DNA of 64,000 nt from Gavia stellata (taxonomy: Eukaryota > Chordata > Aves > Gaviiformes > Gaviidae): contig NW_026776913.1 of the NCBI RefSeq assembly GCF_030936135.1, forward strand, positions 1,054,001-1,118,000, in the 5' to 3' direction. Each line of letters starts with the position of its first letter. Position 1 is the stretch's first letter. Below the pieces are notes generated by a model. The model had not been told where the DNA came from, searched no databases, and worked only from the letters and a program-made list of their open reading frames with translations. Position numbers and translations under genes: made by a program. This document shows, piece by piece, positions 1 to 23,939 of this stretch.

Positions 1-697
1 GGTCTGGCCCAGGTGAGAGGCTGGGCAGAGCTGGCCATGCCCCAGTACCCTGAGCCCAGCAGGAGGACGGAGCTGGCCACGCAAGAAAGGCCCCTCCCCA
101 GGGCTGGGGTCTATGGGCAGACATGGGAAAATGCCCCGCTCTGCTCCCTGCCAGCCCTGCTCCCCAGGACAGCATGAGAGCCCAGGCCCTGGGGCTCCTC
201 AGGCAGCTCCCGCATTTCTCCACTCCCCCTTCCCTGTGCCTGCTGCGTCCTCACTGGCTCCCATGGGACTGCAGAGTCTTGGTTTGTCGGTACCTGGGTT
301 TAGCGCTTTACACTGGGGGACTTCACCTCTGAGGGGGTTTCACCTTCTGAGTCCCCATTCACAGCCCACCCCAGGGCACATGGAGAGTGCCTGTCCTCTC
401 CTGAGCCCTCCACATTCCTTTCCAGAGGCACTGACAGCTGCTATCAGCCCTGTCATACCTCTGGCAGCCGGAGGAAGGGGACTGGGAGCTCACGCACCAT
501 CTCCACTGCCTCTGGACACCAGGAAGGTGGTTTTCAGACAAGTTCTTAGTGTCCCAGGTGTGATTCGAACAAATGGTCACAAACACAGTGAGAACAGAAG
601 GAGAAAACTTCCAAAGGTCCAATTCCTTTGGACTGTTGTTGGCTTGAGCTTTACAACGAAAGCTCAGCCGTCAGGCACTGCACTCAGGAGACTGCCT

Positions 698-703
698 TTT
701 ATT
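698..703 (-). promoter_or_regulatory. Poly(A) signal of the start-less OR copy
   Basis: AATAAA on the minus strand, about 200 bases past the OR stop codon. The intact OR at 60715-61650 has the same signal at the equivalent place (61849-61854), so this is inherited 3' UTR sequence. Confidence 0.6.
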
Positions 704-901
704 TCAGAGATGCTATTAGAGAGGCCAGACGTGACACAGTGTTCAACACATTTGTGAAAGGGTCAGACACAACAGGAACAAGCCTCAAGAGCATTGGTAT
801 GAACCCCAGCAATTACTACCAGGTATGATAATCAGAGGGACAAAAAGCACAGTCCTGGGCTAAGAGAATCTCTGCGCACTCCGTAGAGAAGGGGAGGCAG
901 G

Positions 902-1837
902 TTATTGTTGATGGAGCAATGTCCATTGCATCAGTTTCCTTAGGGCCTCCTTCAGCTCCACGTTCCTCATGCTGTAGATGAGGGGGTTCACTGCTGGAGG
1001 CATCACCGAGTACAGAAATGACACCAACAGGTCGAGGGATGGGGAAGAGATGGAGGGGGGCTTCAGGTAGGCAAATATGCCAGTGCTGAGGAACAGGGAG
1101 ACCACAGCTAGGTGAGGGAGGCATGTGGAAAAGGGTTTGTGCCGTCCCTGCTCAGAGGGGATCCTCAGCACGGCCCTCAAGATCTGCACATAGGACAGCA
1201 CGATGAAAACAAAACACCCAAAACTGAAACAAGCAGTAACAACAATAAACCCAACCTCGCTGAGGTAGCCGTCTGAGCAGGAGAGCTTGAGGATCTGTGG
1301 AATTTCACAAAAGAACTGGTCCACAGCATTGCCTTGGCAGAGTGGTATTGAAAATGTATTGGCTGTGTGCAGCACAGCATAGAAAAAAATACTGCCCCAG
1401 GCAGCTGCTGCCATGTGGACACAAGCTCTGCTGCCCAGGAGGGTCCCATAGTGCAGGGGTTTGCAGATGGCAATGTAGCGGTCATAGGCCATGATGGTGA
1501 GAAGATAAAACTCTGCTGACATGAAAAGGACAAACAGAAAGAGCTGAGCAGCACATCCTGCAAAGGAGATGGCCCTGGTGTCCCAGAGGGAATTGCCCAT
1601 GGCTTTGGGGAGAGTGGTGGAGATGGAGCCCAGGTCAAGGAGGGAGAGGTTGAGGAGGAAGAAGTACATGGGGCTGTGGAGGTGGTGGTCGCAGACTATG
1701 GCGGTGATGATGAGGCCATTGCCCAGGAGGGCAGCCAGGTAGATGCCCAGGAAGAGGCAGAAGTGCAAGAGCTGCAGCTGACGCGTGTCTGCAAATGCCA
1801 GGAGGAGGAACTGGGTGATGGAGCTGCTGTTGGATTT
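902..1837 (-). pseudogene. OR14-type olfactory receptor, start codon lost
   Basis: Open reading frame for a complete seven-transmembrane odorant receptor body of about 311 residues. The OR hallmarks are present: GNGLII in TM1, PMYFFLLNLS in TM2, MAYDRYIAICKPLHY after TM3, KPFSTCLPHL before TM6 and PAVNPLIYSMRN in TM7. The codon that is ATG in the three sister genes (MSNSSS...) is AAA here (1837-1835). No in-frame ATG lies between the upstream stop and TM2, so an open frame starting at TTG (1900) is not a normal start. The splice acceptor seen just before the sister start codons is also unrecognisable, and the block with their first exon is missing. Most likely a recent pseudogene with an otherwise intact frame. 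The alternative is a coding start supplied by an unseen upstream exon. Confidence 0.7.
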
Positions 1838-1850
1838 TGTGGTCGGACAT

Positions 1851-3199
1851 AAGGAAATTCCAGTCAGGGCAGGGAGGTGGACAATGTCTTCTTTAAGCAA
1901 CCTGTGGATTTCTCAGGATCAGTGACACAGGGTCTTACCGAGAACAGAACACAGCACTGAGCACTGAGCAGAGCTCAGTATAGCTGGGCTGTAAGGACAG
2001 CCCGCTGCAATGGCCCACAGGGATATTCAGTTGACTCTCTCAAGGGAATTCAATGGCACCAAGATGAGCTGTTACTACGGAAGTTAGAGTTAAAGAAGAA
2101 ACAAAGCAATGTGAGGCCACAGCAACATTTAGCAAGAGCAGGTGTAAATAGTTCTGAGATACTCTGTGTTGTGTTTGGCTCAGTCTCCATCAGCAGGGTC
2201 TCCCCGGCCCTTGTACCCTAAGGCAGAACCCATGGAAAACAAGCAGCAGTGGGTGGGGATCAAGTCAGGAGTCACTTGAACAAACTCAGCCCTTGCCAGC
2301 TCATGAGACGGGAGGGCCTTCATCCAAGGATGCTGAGAAAACAGGCCAAACTTTCAGTGATGCTGTTCTATGTCGTATTGGACAGGTCATTGGTTTAGCA
2401 GAACTCACTCAGCTGGTAAACCCCAGGGGATCTGCTAACTGTCCTTGTCCTGCCCAAACAAAGCCTGTACATAACTGTGGGAGGAGATAAGTTCCCCGGA
2501 GTGCACACAGGGAGGTGGCTGGGGAAGGCAGTGTGGGCTGCTCCTCCCTTGGGAAAAAGCAAGCCCATTTGTGAGATTGTCTTTGCTCAAGGACCAGGGT
2601 GCACTTGGTGGGTAATACAGAAGGATGGGAGATCCGGCATGTACCTCAAGGAGGTCTGACCTTGGGGGAAAATCATCTGTGGTGTGAGTTATAAGTTCTA
2701 GGACGCGAGGCAGCAGGAACCACTCAAACCAACAGAGGACAATCCTCATGAGGAAGGGGGTGGGTGCAATGGTGATCCAATCCAATCCGGTCTTGGCACA
2801 CAAGGATCCAGCACCTTACTTCACCTGTCCTAAGTGACCACCTTGACAGATGGGGCCCAAGTCATTGGCTTCTCATATGGACACTCGCTGAGGGGGGTGG
2901 GGGGAGCGGAGCTGGAATGGGTGGATAATATCAGTGATGTCAAGGAGCAGCATAGTGGTAAATGAGGATGTATAAACCTGACTGTTGGAAGCAAAGCTGC
3001 TCCTAAGTATGCAGTAGAAGTTGTAAGTGTTGGTAAGAGGGGATTTGGGGACTGAGAAAGAGAGAATGGAAAGGTTTGAGTAGGGTGTAGAAATGCAACA
3101 ACATAGGAATGGGGTGATTCTGTATGTATTGACTGTATACACTCAGGTGTATCACTCAGTGTGGGACCCGACCATGACGGAAATTCTGTGGAATAAGGG
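1851..3199. other. OR flank with a piece of duplicated upstream DNA
   Basis: No gene is visible. About 2008-2270 resembles 36290-36540, which lies 2.7 kb upstream of the intact OR at 32618-33553. Here the same sequence sits under 200 bases from the OR body, which implies that about 2.5 kb of 5' DNA has been lost. From 2500 to 3200 I recognise nothing. Confidence 0.5.
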
Positions 3200-4262
3200 T
3201 GCAGATTATACCGGGTCTCGCTGGGTTGGGATTAACCTTCCTCATAGCAGCTCATCTGGTGCTTTGCATCAGTGGCCAAAACAGCGTTAATAACTGTTTT
3301 AGCTATTGCTGAGCAGTGCTTGCACAGTGTCGAGGCCTTCTCTGTTTCTCTCTCTTCCCCTCCAATGCGTAGTTTGGATTTCTTGATGATGGAAGAGCAG
3401 GGGATGTCATTTAGCAAGGCCAAGTTTTTTGCTCTCTGTTGGTGTCTGTGTCCGCTTTTTTCCTAGGGGAGGGGCATCAGGAACCCATGTTAGAAGAGGC
3501 AATGGGTTACCCCATGCCCGACACAGCCAAGTCCAGCCAGCTCTGCAATAGACCTACTGCTGGCAAAAGCTAAGCCCATCAGCCAAGCTGGTGGCACCTC
3601 TGTGAAAATGTATTTAAGAAAGGGCACAAATGCCAGAGTGGGACAGGAGTAAGGAAAAAAAAGGTGTGAGAAAACTTCCTGCAAACATCAGGGTCGGTGA
3701 AGAAGGAGCGGGAGGAGGAGCTCCAGATGCTGCAGAAGAGATTGCCCTGCAGCCCACGGAGGGACCACAATGGAGCAGGTATTTCCCTGCAGCCTGTGGA
3801 GGATCAAGTGCCAGAGGAGTTGGGTATTTCCTGAAAGAACTCTAGCCTGTGGGAAGGTTGCCACGGGGAAAGTGCAAGGAGGGAACAGCAGAGGTGAACT
3901 GTGATGAACTAACTGCAATCCCCTTTCCTCCTTTTACCACTCACGGGGAAAGGAGGTAGAGGAAACAGCAATGAAGGAATCAAGCTGAGCCTGGGAAGAA
4001 GGGAGAAAGGGGAGGTGCCATTGTAATATTTACCTTTTCTTCTCACTATCCAAACCTATTTGAATTGGTACTAAATTACATTAATTTTCAACAAGTTGAG
4101 TCTGCTTTGCTCATGATGGTAATTGGGAAGTCATGTCCCTGCTTTTATGTCAAGCCCTGAGCTTTTTTTTCCCTTTTTTCTCCCCTGCACTATTGAGGAG
4201 GAGGAGTGAGAGAGTGGCTGGGTGGGCATCTGGCAGCCAGCCGAGGTCAACCCACCACGCAC
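3200..4262. mobile_element. Avian endogenous retrovirus LTR fossil
   Basis: About 1 kb matching, from memory, a widespread bird ERV LTR type. It has a 5' part beginning near GGGTTGGGATTAACC, a GAAGAAGGAGCGGGAGGAGG stretch in the middle, and an end near GGTCAACCCACCACGCA. No coding region of the element is seen, so it looks like a solo or partial LTR. Boundaries and orientation are approximate, the family is not assigned, and it is clearly degraded and old. Confidence 0.6.
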
Positions 4263-4369
4263 TGTCTCCCACCATACTCCCGTATTGAACCTAGGAAGCT
4301 ACAGTCTTGATAGGTGGGCAAAGAGGTGAGCAAAAGACTGATTGGATGCACTGGAGTCTCTCCTGGGAC

Positions 4370-5130
4370 TTAACGATGTTATCAGTGTCCTGGAGGAGCT
4401 GACAGAGTTTGCAGATGACACAAAACTGAGGCAAGGGACCAGTGTCTACATGGAAGGGCTGCTTTCTGGAGGAACTCTGACAGGTTGGTAGAGTGGGCCA
4501 ACAAGAACCTACTAGATTTCAGAGAGGAAAAATGCCAAGTCCTACCCGTGGGGTGGCCTAACCCTGGGCAACAGCCCCAGCTGGGGCCCAGCTCAGCAGA
4601 AAAGGCCCTGGGGGTCATGGTGGACAACAAGGTGTATGAACAGAAGCATATCCAGGAGAGAAGGGAGAGGCACTCTGCCCCTCTATTCAGTGCTCACTAG
4701 ACCACACACACAGTACCGCACTGAGTTTGGAGCCTACTACCCCCAATACTGGAAAGACATGGATCAACTGGAGTGAGTTCAGTGAAGGGGCACCAGTACA
4801 GGCAGGTGTGTGTGAGTGTGCAGGGGGCTGGAGAACTTTCCACCTGAGGAAAGGCTGAGGGAACACTGTTCAGTATGGAGACGGGAAGGCTTCGGGAAAC
4901 CTTATACAAGCATTTCAGTTCCTATCAGGTGGTTAAGGAGATAGAGCCAGGCTCTTCGTCATGGTGCATGGTGGGAAAATGAGAGGAAAGGGACAAAAGT
5001 TGAAAGAATGTTCAGGTGGGAGATAAGGACCATGAGGTCCACGGGGTCGTAATCATAAGGTCACTCATGGACTGGAAGAAGTTGCCCTGAGTGGTTGTGC
5101 AGTCCTGATCCTTGGAGGTTTTCAAGCCTT
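4370..5130 (+). mobile_element. CR1 LINE fragment, sense
   Basis: Degenerate 3' part of CR1 ORF2. Reverse-transcriptase C-terminal wording is readable in pieces: a FADDTKL-like stretch, 'WANKNLLDF' and 'KALGVMVDNK', followed by the GGAGGTTTTCAAGCC region. It is 5'-truncated with several frameshifts. Confidence 0.75.
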
Positions 5131-5550
5131 CTTTCCCCCTAAATATCATCTCCAAACATTGAAAAAAATACTCTTGCTCATGCAAGAAAGAAGCAAAAGC
5201 CTATGGCACCAGCGCAAGCTCTGCCTCCCCTGGGCCCTCTCTTCCCTGTGAGAGAGCTCTTCCACCAACCCCACACTTCTTCCACCCTCAGTTTTTGCAG
5301 CTGCACGTGCCTACCCTGCCCACTTGCCTTCGCCACTGTCAGCTTTGTACTTGAGGCCCGACACATATCTTGGCACTCCTACTCTAAGCTGACCCCACCC
5401 CACACCTGGAGCCCACCTGGCCATGGAGGCAGGGAGAGGCCAGGTGCTGGGCACAGCTTTTTTCTGGGAATGTCCCCAAGGAGCTCTCCTCTTGTGTGTC
5501 AGCCGGTGGCCTGGACGGGGTGGAACTGGGACAAGGGCTGCTGGGGCAGG
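5131..5550. other. Nothing recognised
   Basis: GC-rich unique-looking sequence between the CR1 fragment and the tRNA-like gene. I see no gene or repeat. Confidence 0.4.
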
Positions 5551-5623
5551 GCTAATGTAGCCCGGCTGGGAGAGCATTAGACTGAAGACCTAAAGGTCCC
5601 TGGTTCAACCCCAGGCTTCAGCA
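5551..5623 (+). tRNA. tRNA-Phe (GAA), diverged or pseudogene
   Basis: 73 bases that follow the vertebrate tRNA-Phe sequence closely, with anticodon GAA in the loop CTGAAGA. The T arm is perfect (CCTGG / CCAGG around TTCAACC) and the B box GGTTCAACCCC is intact. A TTTT run at 5628-5631 can end Pol III transcription. The fold has several mismatches: two in the acceptor stem, C.A in the D stem and A.C at the top of the anticodon stem. It could be a low-activity gene, but more probably it is a decaying copy. Confidence 0.7.
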
Positions 5624-8072
5624 ATGATTTTCTCCCTTTGATTTTTGCAGAGCCTGTCTGCCTTCTTGCATCCTGCCCTGGCCCTCCTTGCTCCTTCACC
5701 TCTTGCCAGAGCACTGCCCGTGCACTGTAGCTGCAGATCTGGGGGTTAGAAGGAGCCTTCCTCTTGCACCACAAGTCCCCAGGCTTGCCCTGGACAGGAC
5801 TCCCTAGTCAGTGCTTCTTCGGGGCGGTCTGCATCTGTCCCTCCTTCCCTGCTCCACAGCAATCGGCATCCCTCCTTTGCGGGGTCTCTGCAAAGACCCT
5901 GTCTCTGTCCTCTTTGTCATTCTCGATGGTGCACAGGCTGCACCCCTCCTCACACACATCCTTCACCTGGACCTCAGTTCCCAGACCAGAGCATACTGCC
6001 CATGGGGGAGGCCACCGTCCCCCCAGTGCCAGGGAGAGGCACTCCCTGGAGCTGAGGCCTGAACGGCAGCAGCCTCCCTCCAGAGGTCTGTCGCAGAGAG
6101 ACCTCTGATGTGCGAAGGGCAGCTGACAAAGCCGTGCTGAGGATCGTCCCCTGTGGCGCATGGGCTTAGTCACACGCTGTCCTGAGCAGAGTTTCTTGGA
6201 CCCCTTTGCCCCCCTGCTGCAAAGTTTGATGAAACACAAACATGCTGCTCTCTGCACATCAGCAAGGAAATACACGGCACAGGGGGACCCCTCTGGGGCC
6301 CCACATGAACATCCCTCTGCATCAGTTCCTCCCTGCTGCAAGGGCACAAGTCCGGACAGAAATGCCAGCAGTGGCTCCCCTGCGGTCTAGCATTAAAGGT
6401 CACCAACTCTCACACTGTGACTTCCGTACAGCACCAGTTCGACCGCTGGATGTCGTTTTTACGCTCCAGATTTACCTCCCTCTGCATTTCCTCAGCATCA
6501 CACCTGCTTCTGTGTTCTCCATCCCATCAGCACCAAACCCGGGGCTCACAGCACACCTGTCTCAACAGTCCCCAGTTTCCATACCCAAATATGCTCACCC
6601 ACCAGACTGGACTGTCCAGCCCAGCTGCAGCCCTTCACAGCCATCAGACACTGTCCAGAGGAAGAAAGACCTGCTCATGAGCTCCAACAAGCTGCTGGGC
6701 TCCACTCTTGCAACCTCTTGCTGCTACAGAACCCTTCTCACCCATCAGGAAGACAGTGACAACTGTGACCCAGGACATGTCTCTCTGTCTGCAGTCTGAG
6801 CACCTCCCCAGTCAACCGGTCAGGCCAAGGAATGGCACATACTGGACTATAGTCCCACAGCAATGTGCACGTCCTAGCTCCCTGCAGATCGGCTGCCTCA
6901 GGGCTGGCTCCCCAGGCATGCACCTCTAGAGGAGTTTGCGTTTGTTGTGACCGAGCGCAAGTGAGAGGCGGTGAGAGACCGTCTGTCACAGCACAGCTGC
7001 TGTCTTGTCAGCTTTGAGCATGAGCTTGAAAATGCTTGGCCGCAGGGGTAGTGCCTGCAGGATTGTCACTGCTCCAAGAGTCCTTCTAGGTCTTTCTTGA
7101 GCAAGAACGGGAGAGCCATTGCTGAGGATGGGCTTTGGGGCCCTGTGTGCAAAGCAGACTAGATGAGCAGTCCATCCCCTTAACTCCACTCAGCCACCCC
7201 AGAAGTTCACGGTGACTGTGGTCTGCTTTAATTCCCACAAACCCTCCTTGCCAGGCAAGGGCTCAGCAGGGAAAAGTCTATGGCATTGGGCACCACAATT
7301 GCCCCAGCTTTACCACCATGACAACACCACCCCTGCATGTGGTCAACCCATCGACCATTGAGTGAAGAGCTGAACACGCTCACCCACCCTGCCCCAGAGG
7401 CCGCAGCCAGGGCTGTCCCAGGGCACTGCTTTGCTGTCAGGACAGTCCTCAGGGCTGAAGGAGTGGGAAGGTCCCTGAGCCCTACCCACACCCTCAGCCC
7501 CAGGGAGATGGAAGCTTGCTGTTCACCCCACCTCCAGGGATGCTGGGGGACAGAGGGGTGCAGGGGGAGGCCCAGTGCCTGGAGGAAGGAGTGTAAGATT
7601 TCTGCCCCCATGTCCTCTCCACCACATGCCCTGGGGTGCCATCAGAGCCTGGGGGTACCTCACCTCAGGGAGGGCATTCCCCTCCCCCTGTTGCACTGCT
7701 CCTGCTGTGGAGTTGGGGACAGATGTGGCACAGAGGGCTGTTGCCCTCATGGCAGAGGAGGCTCAGGGGAAGGGATTTCCTCTTCTCCATTGAAACACCA
7801 TGGAGTAGGCCAGATTGTGGCAGCAGCACCTGCAGCAAGAGCCTCCTCCTGCCCCATTGCCCTGCAGAGATGTTGAAGGGGCAGCATTCTGCAGTGCAGC
7901 CCTGTGCCAGGATCGGGCCCCAGCAGAGTGCTGGTCCTGACTTCCCCCATCTCAGGAGGATTCAAGCGCTGTTGTCTGCAGAGTGTCCCTGGGCACCCAG
8001 GGGACAAGAAGACTGTGCTTGTCATAGGCACATCAACAGGATGCGAGTGTCTCTGATGCTGGCAGGTGTCAA
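5624..8072. other. GC-rich DNA with no gene recognised
   Basis: About 2.4 kb on both strands without a domain, splice pattern or repeat that I can name. Open frames here are the kind expected in GC-rich DNA and show no family motif. Unannotated non-coding RNA cannot be excluded. Confidence 0.4.
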
Positions 8073-8144
8073 GGGGATGTAGCTCAGTGGAAGAGTGCCC
8101 ACTTCGCATGTCGGCGGTCCTGGGTTCAGGTGCCAGCATCTCCA
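8073..8144 (+). tRNA. tRNA-Ala (CGC)-like, probably a pseudogene
   Basis: 72 bases matching vertebrate tRNA-Ala: acceptor GGGGATG with CATCTCC (one G.U), A box TAGCTCAGTGG, and anticodon loop TTCGCAT with anticodon CGC. A TTTT run follows at 8152-8155. The weak point is the T arm: GGTTCAGGTGCC breaks the B-box consensus and puts G against G at the invariant 53-61 pair. The anticodon stem has one C.C. Promoter and fold are therefore damaged. It may be transcribed poorly or not at all. Confidence 0.65.
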
Positions 8145-11100
8145 GGGGTGCTTTTGCCCTGACTCCCCAGCCTCAGGCAGGTGCAGGCACTGATCCTCCC
8201 CAGGCTCTGTGGGCCTGCCCTGCCCACCCAGGGCTTGGCTGTGAGGTGAGGAGGGCTGTGTGCGCTGCCTCTGCTGAGCCCCCTCTTGGAGGAGAAGCAG
8301 GTAGCTGTGCTGGACCTGAGCTCAGGTCACTGCCCTGCACCACACACCCACCCCACCCACCGCCCAGGGACAATGCTTGGCAGCAGAGTGCCCCTGTGAG
8401 GAGACCTCAGGGAGGGGATAGACGTCAGCACACTGGGAATCCTTTCTGGCTGCACTGAGAGATGTGGTGTGAGGGTGCTGGTACAGCCCAGGTGTCCTTT
8501 GGGACCAGGGCCATGCTGCCCTGGTGGGTCTCCAGGGATAAGGGTCTGAGATTGTCCTGTCTCCAGGTGGAGATGCCATACCACATGGGAAACACTCCTC
8601 TGTGCCAGCAGGTAGGGTGTCTGAGTTGGAGGAGCCTGGGCAGGGCTGTGGGACCCCCAGCTGGAGGAATGGAATGACATTTCTTACCCTGACCCTGCCT
8701 CCAGCTCCTTCTCCTTCCGCTGTCACCACTGGCTTAGAGCAGAGCCTCAGCTCAGGGAACCTGGAGCTGCTGAGGTCAGGCGCAGCCCTGCAGAGGTGGG
8801 TTTGGTGGGGCCGGTGCCCACCTCTCGTTTCTGGGTGTTGGGTGTCTCCGTCCACCCTGTGATGGTGGGATCAGGGATGCACAGGCTTGTCCAAAGCCAT
8901 GCCCAGGTGGCGAGGGCCAGAAGGTGGTGCCTCAGCTGCTCCATCAGCAAAAACACCCTCAATCAAAATGGGTTGTGAGACATGGCCTTTCACTGCAGGA
9001 CGCCCAGCCCCCGGGAACGGTGAGCCCAAACTAAGAGAAATAAGGCTGCTCTCCTCTGGGTTTTCAACAGCCGAGCTCTGCCCGGCGTAGGGCAGCAGTG
9101 CTGAGAGTTGGGCTCTCACTGTGACCCCCCTCAGGTCGGTCCTTGGGAGCTGCAGGAGCAAGCACGGATCTGGGGCACAGTGATGATCCTGCCTCCTGCA
9201 GAGAACAGAGCCAGCCTGCAGGGCCAGAATGTTCAGGTCCCAAAATGCCATGAAATGGGCTCTTTCTGCTCAGCTGTGCTGCCCCCTCAAGCACACCCAG
9301 GCCTGTGGCTTATCTCCCCAAGGAGGAGGAGGCAAACCTCTACCAGGTGCCAGAGCAGGGGAGAAATATTATGCCTGTGGGAGGGCAGAGCTGGCGGGGA
9401 GGTGGCGCAGGACCGCCACTGGGTTCTTCTCCCTGGTCCCCACTTGGGGCACCTTGAGTCTGCAGGTCAGTGTCTGTACTGCCCGGAGGCCCCCGCCATC
9501 CTGTGTTCAGAAGATAACACTCCTCCCTTCCTCTTTACTTCACTTTTATACGTTACTTCTCTGAGATGCAGGGCTGCAGCTTGCCCCAGTGGGTAGTTTT
9601 CCAGGGAAAGGAGGCTGTTTGCAGTGCCCATGAATGTCACCCATCGCTGCTCTCCCATGGGGGCTGCCAGCAGGAAGGCTCCAGGGTGTGGGGCAGAGGG
9701 ATGTGTGAGCCTGGGCTCCCCCAGGTCCCCCCAAGGGTCACCCCAGGTGTAGAGGAGCTCCCAGCAGGGAATGGGGCAACGCTGCCGTAGAAGAGGATGC
9801 TGGCAACAGCTGCTGCCTCTCTTCTCCTCTAGGGCCAGATCCTGCTCTTTGCAGTGCTACTGAGCTGCAGCTGCTCCCCACAGGGAGCCCTGCCACAGAC
9901 AGCCAACGCACCTTCCAGCCCGCAGCAGAGGAGTCCATTGGGGAAGAGCTGGAGGGGTGTGGAGATCCACCAGTGGGAGCAGGGAGGGCAGTTTGGGCAC
10001 CAGTTCCTGCCCAGGTGTCAAATCCTTCTCCCCACCTGGCTTCTGCATAAGAGGTTTCTCTGCCGTGGGCACTGGGGCAGGTAAAAGCCTGAGCAGAGAG
10101 AGATGGACCCTGGCTCAGCTCCCAGCAGTACCTGCTTTAGGGGAGGGACACAAAAATCTCCTCTGCCATGGAAATGTGCCCACATGAACATCCTCCTGGA
10201 CGGGCCCTTCTCCAGGCCAGGGGCTGGGACATGGCTTTTGGCTGCAGCACACGTCTCGTGGGGATCCTTTCTCCATCCCCCTGGCCCTCCAACAGCGCTG
10301 AGAGAAAGGTGCCCCCATTCCCCTGCTCCCACCCCTCCTGTACCTGCACACAAGTACTGCCCCGACACAAACCCAGACTGGCACCACTGGTGAGGCAGAG
10401 GAGGACAGGGGTGGGGGCTGGAGGGGAGCAGGAGGAGGGGTCATAGGGCTGCCATGGAGCCTTACAGCCCCTGCTCAGGAAGAAGGCAGCTCTGCGGCTG
10501 TGACAAGAGTGCTCGGGGTCTGCGAGTGCCTGGGCAGCAGGAACAGCCCCTGGAGACTTGGGTCCTGGCAGAGCATGAGGAGAGGGAATTCCAGTCCCAT
10601 GTGTCCCAGACACTGGCTCTGCACCCTGTGCTGGGGCAGTGGGGAGCAGAACTGCCTCCGAACCATTGTGGGAGGTAATCCGTGGCCATGATCCCCCTGG
10701 GGTGGGCTGGGGTGTTCAGGGCACTGCAGCCGCCTTAGGGCTCACTTGTGTGGGGCCACAGCCCAGGGCTTACCCTGACATGGCAGCTCTGTCATGGCCT
10801 CTGCACTGTGGGACCAGAAGGTAGGGCCTGGGGCAAGGAGCAGCTGGGAAACCCCGGGGTGAGGAAATGGGTGCTCCCACTGGGGTTGCATCATGGGACC
10901 TATCAGAGAGACATTTTGACTAGAAACTGCCCGTGGCCAGCAGGATGGAAGTGTCTCTGTCAGTACGATTATCCCCCAGGGACCATGGGCTCTCGCAGCC
11001 CCACAACCTCACCCCAAGCCTGCTGTCCCTGAGACACGACCTTTCCCCACCACCATGTCTTTGTGCTCTGCTCCCCTAGACCAGCCTCAGGGAGACACCG
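8145..11100. other. GC-rich DNA with no gene recognised
   Basis: About 3 kb between the tRNA-Ala-like gene and the 3' end of the SRCR gene. I looked for further SRCR exons on the minus strand and for a plus-strand gene; neither shows family motifs. CT-rich tracts followed by AG occur (for example near 9838), but without a convincing coding exon after them. Confidence 0.4.
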
Positions 11101-11150
11101 CGACACCTGGGCAGGCAAGCAGCAGCTCAGGGTCAAAGTCCCCCGAGACT

Positions 11151-11156
11151 TTTAAT
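11151..11156 (-). promoter_or_regulatory. Poly(A) signal (ATTAAA) of the SRCR gene
   Basis: ATTAAA on the minus strand about 100 bases past the stop codon at 11258. This is the common variant signal and would give a short 3' UTR ending near 11130. Confidence 0.5.
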
Positions 11157-11257
11157 AAGAACAAGTATGATGTACAGCATAAGAATGGGAAGAAAAATAG
11201 AGGAAACTCTGGACTGTTTCTGCTGCGCATGGGTCAAGGGAGATGGTGCCCTGGAGC

Positions 11258-23799
<12,542 letters not shown>

Positions 23800-23890
23800 C
23801 CTGAGCCTTCTGCCCTGCCAGCACATTCCTGCTCTGCCACACTCCCTGCCACAGCACCTGGGGACTCATGGGGACAATGGCAGCGGGATG

Positions 23891-23936
23891 GCAATATATC
23901 TCCGCACATGCCAGCCCAGCTACAGAAGGAGCCAAT
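23891..23936 (-). promoter_or_regulatory. Possible core promoter of the SRCR gene
   Basis: On the minus strand an inverted CCAAT (ATTGG, 23936-23932) lies about 35 bases upstream of a TATA-like GATATATTGC (23900-23891). The latter is 65-100 bases upstream of the candidate start codons. Spacing is plausible, but both motifs are short. Confidence 0.35.
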
Positions 23937-23939
23937 CGA

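Larger units (their letters stand above)
1..1850. repeat. Left arm of a large inverted duplication
   Basis: Bases 1 to about 1850 read as the reverse complement of about 60700-62395; base 1 pairs with base 62395. In the first 120 bases only a few differ. The arm holds the 3' flank and coding region of an OR14 gene. It carries about 156 bases (168-323) that are absent from the right arm. The copy is cut by the window edge, so its full length is unknown. High confidence that the two arms are homologous; the inner boundary near 1850 is approximate. Confidence 0.9.

Noticed and set aside
1838-1900. Upstream TTG start for the OR at 902-1837
   Set aside because: TTG is not a usual start for OR genes; the upstream residues have no counterpart in the sister proteins.
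2872-3199. Possible left extension of the LTR fossil at 3200
   Set aside because: No recognisable LTR wording before about 3200, so I kept the shorter interval.
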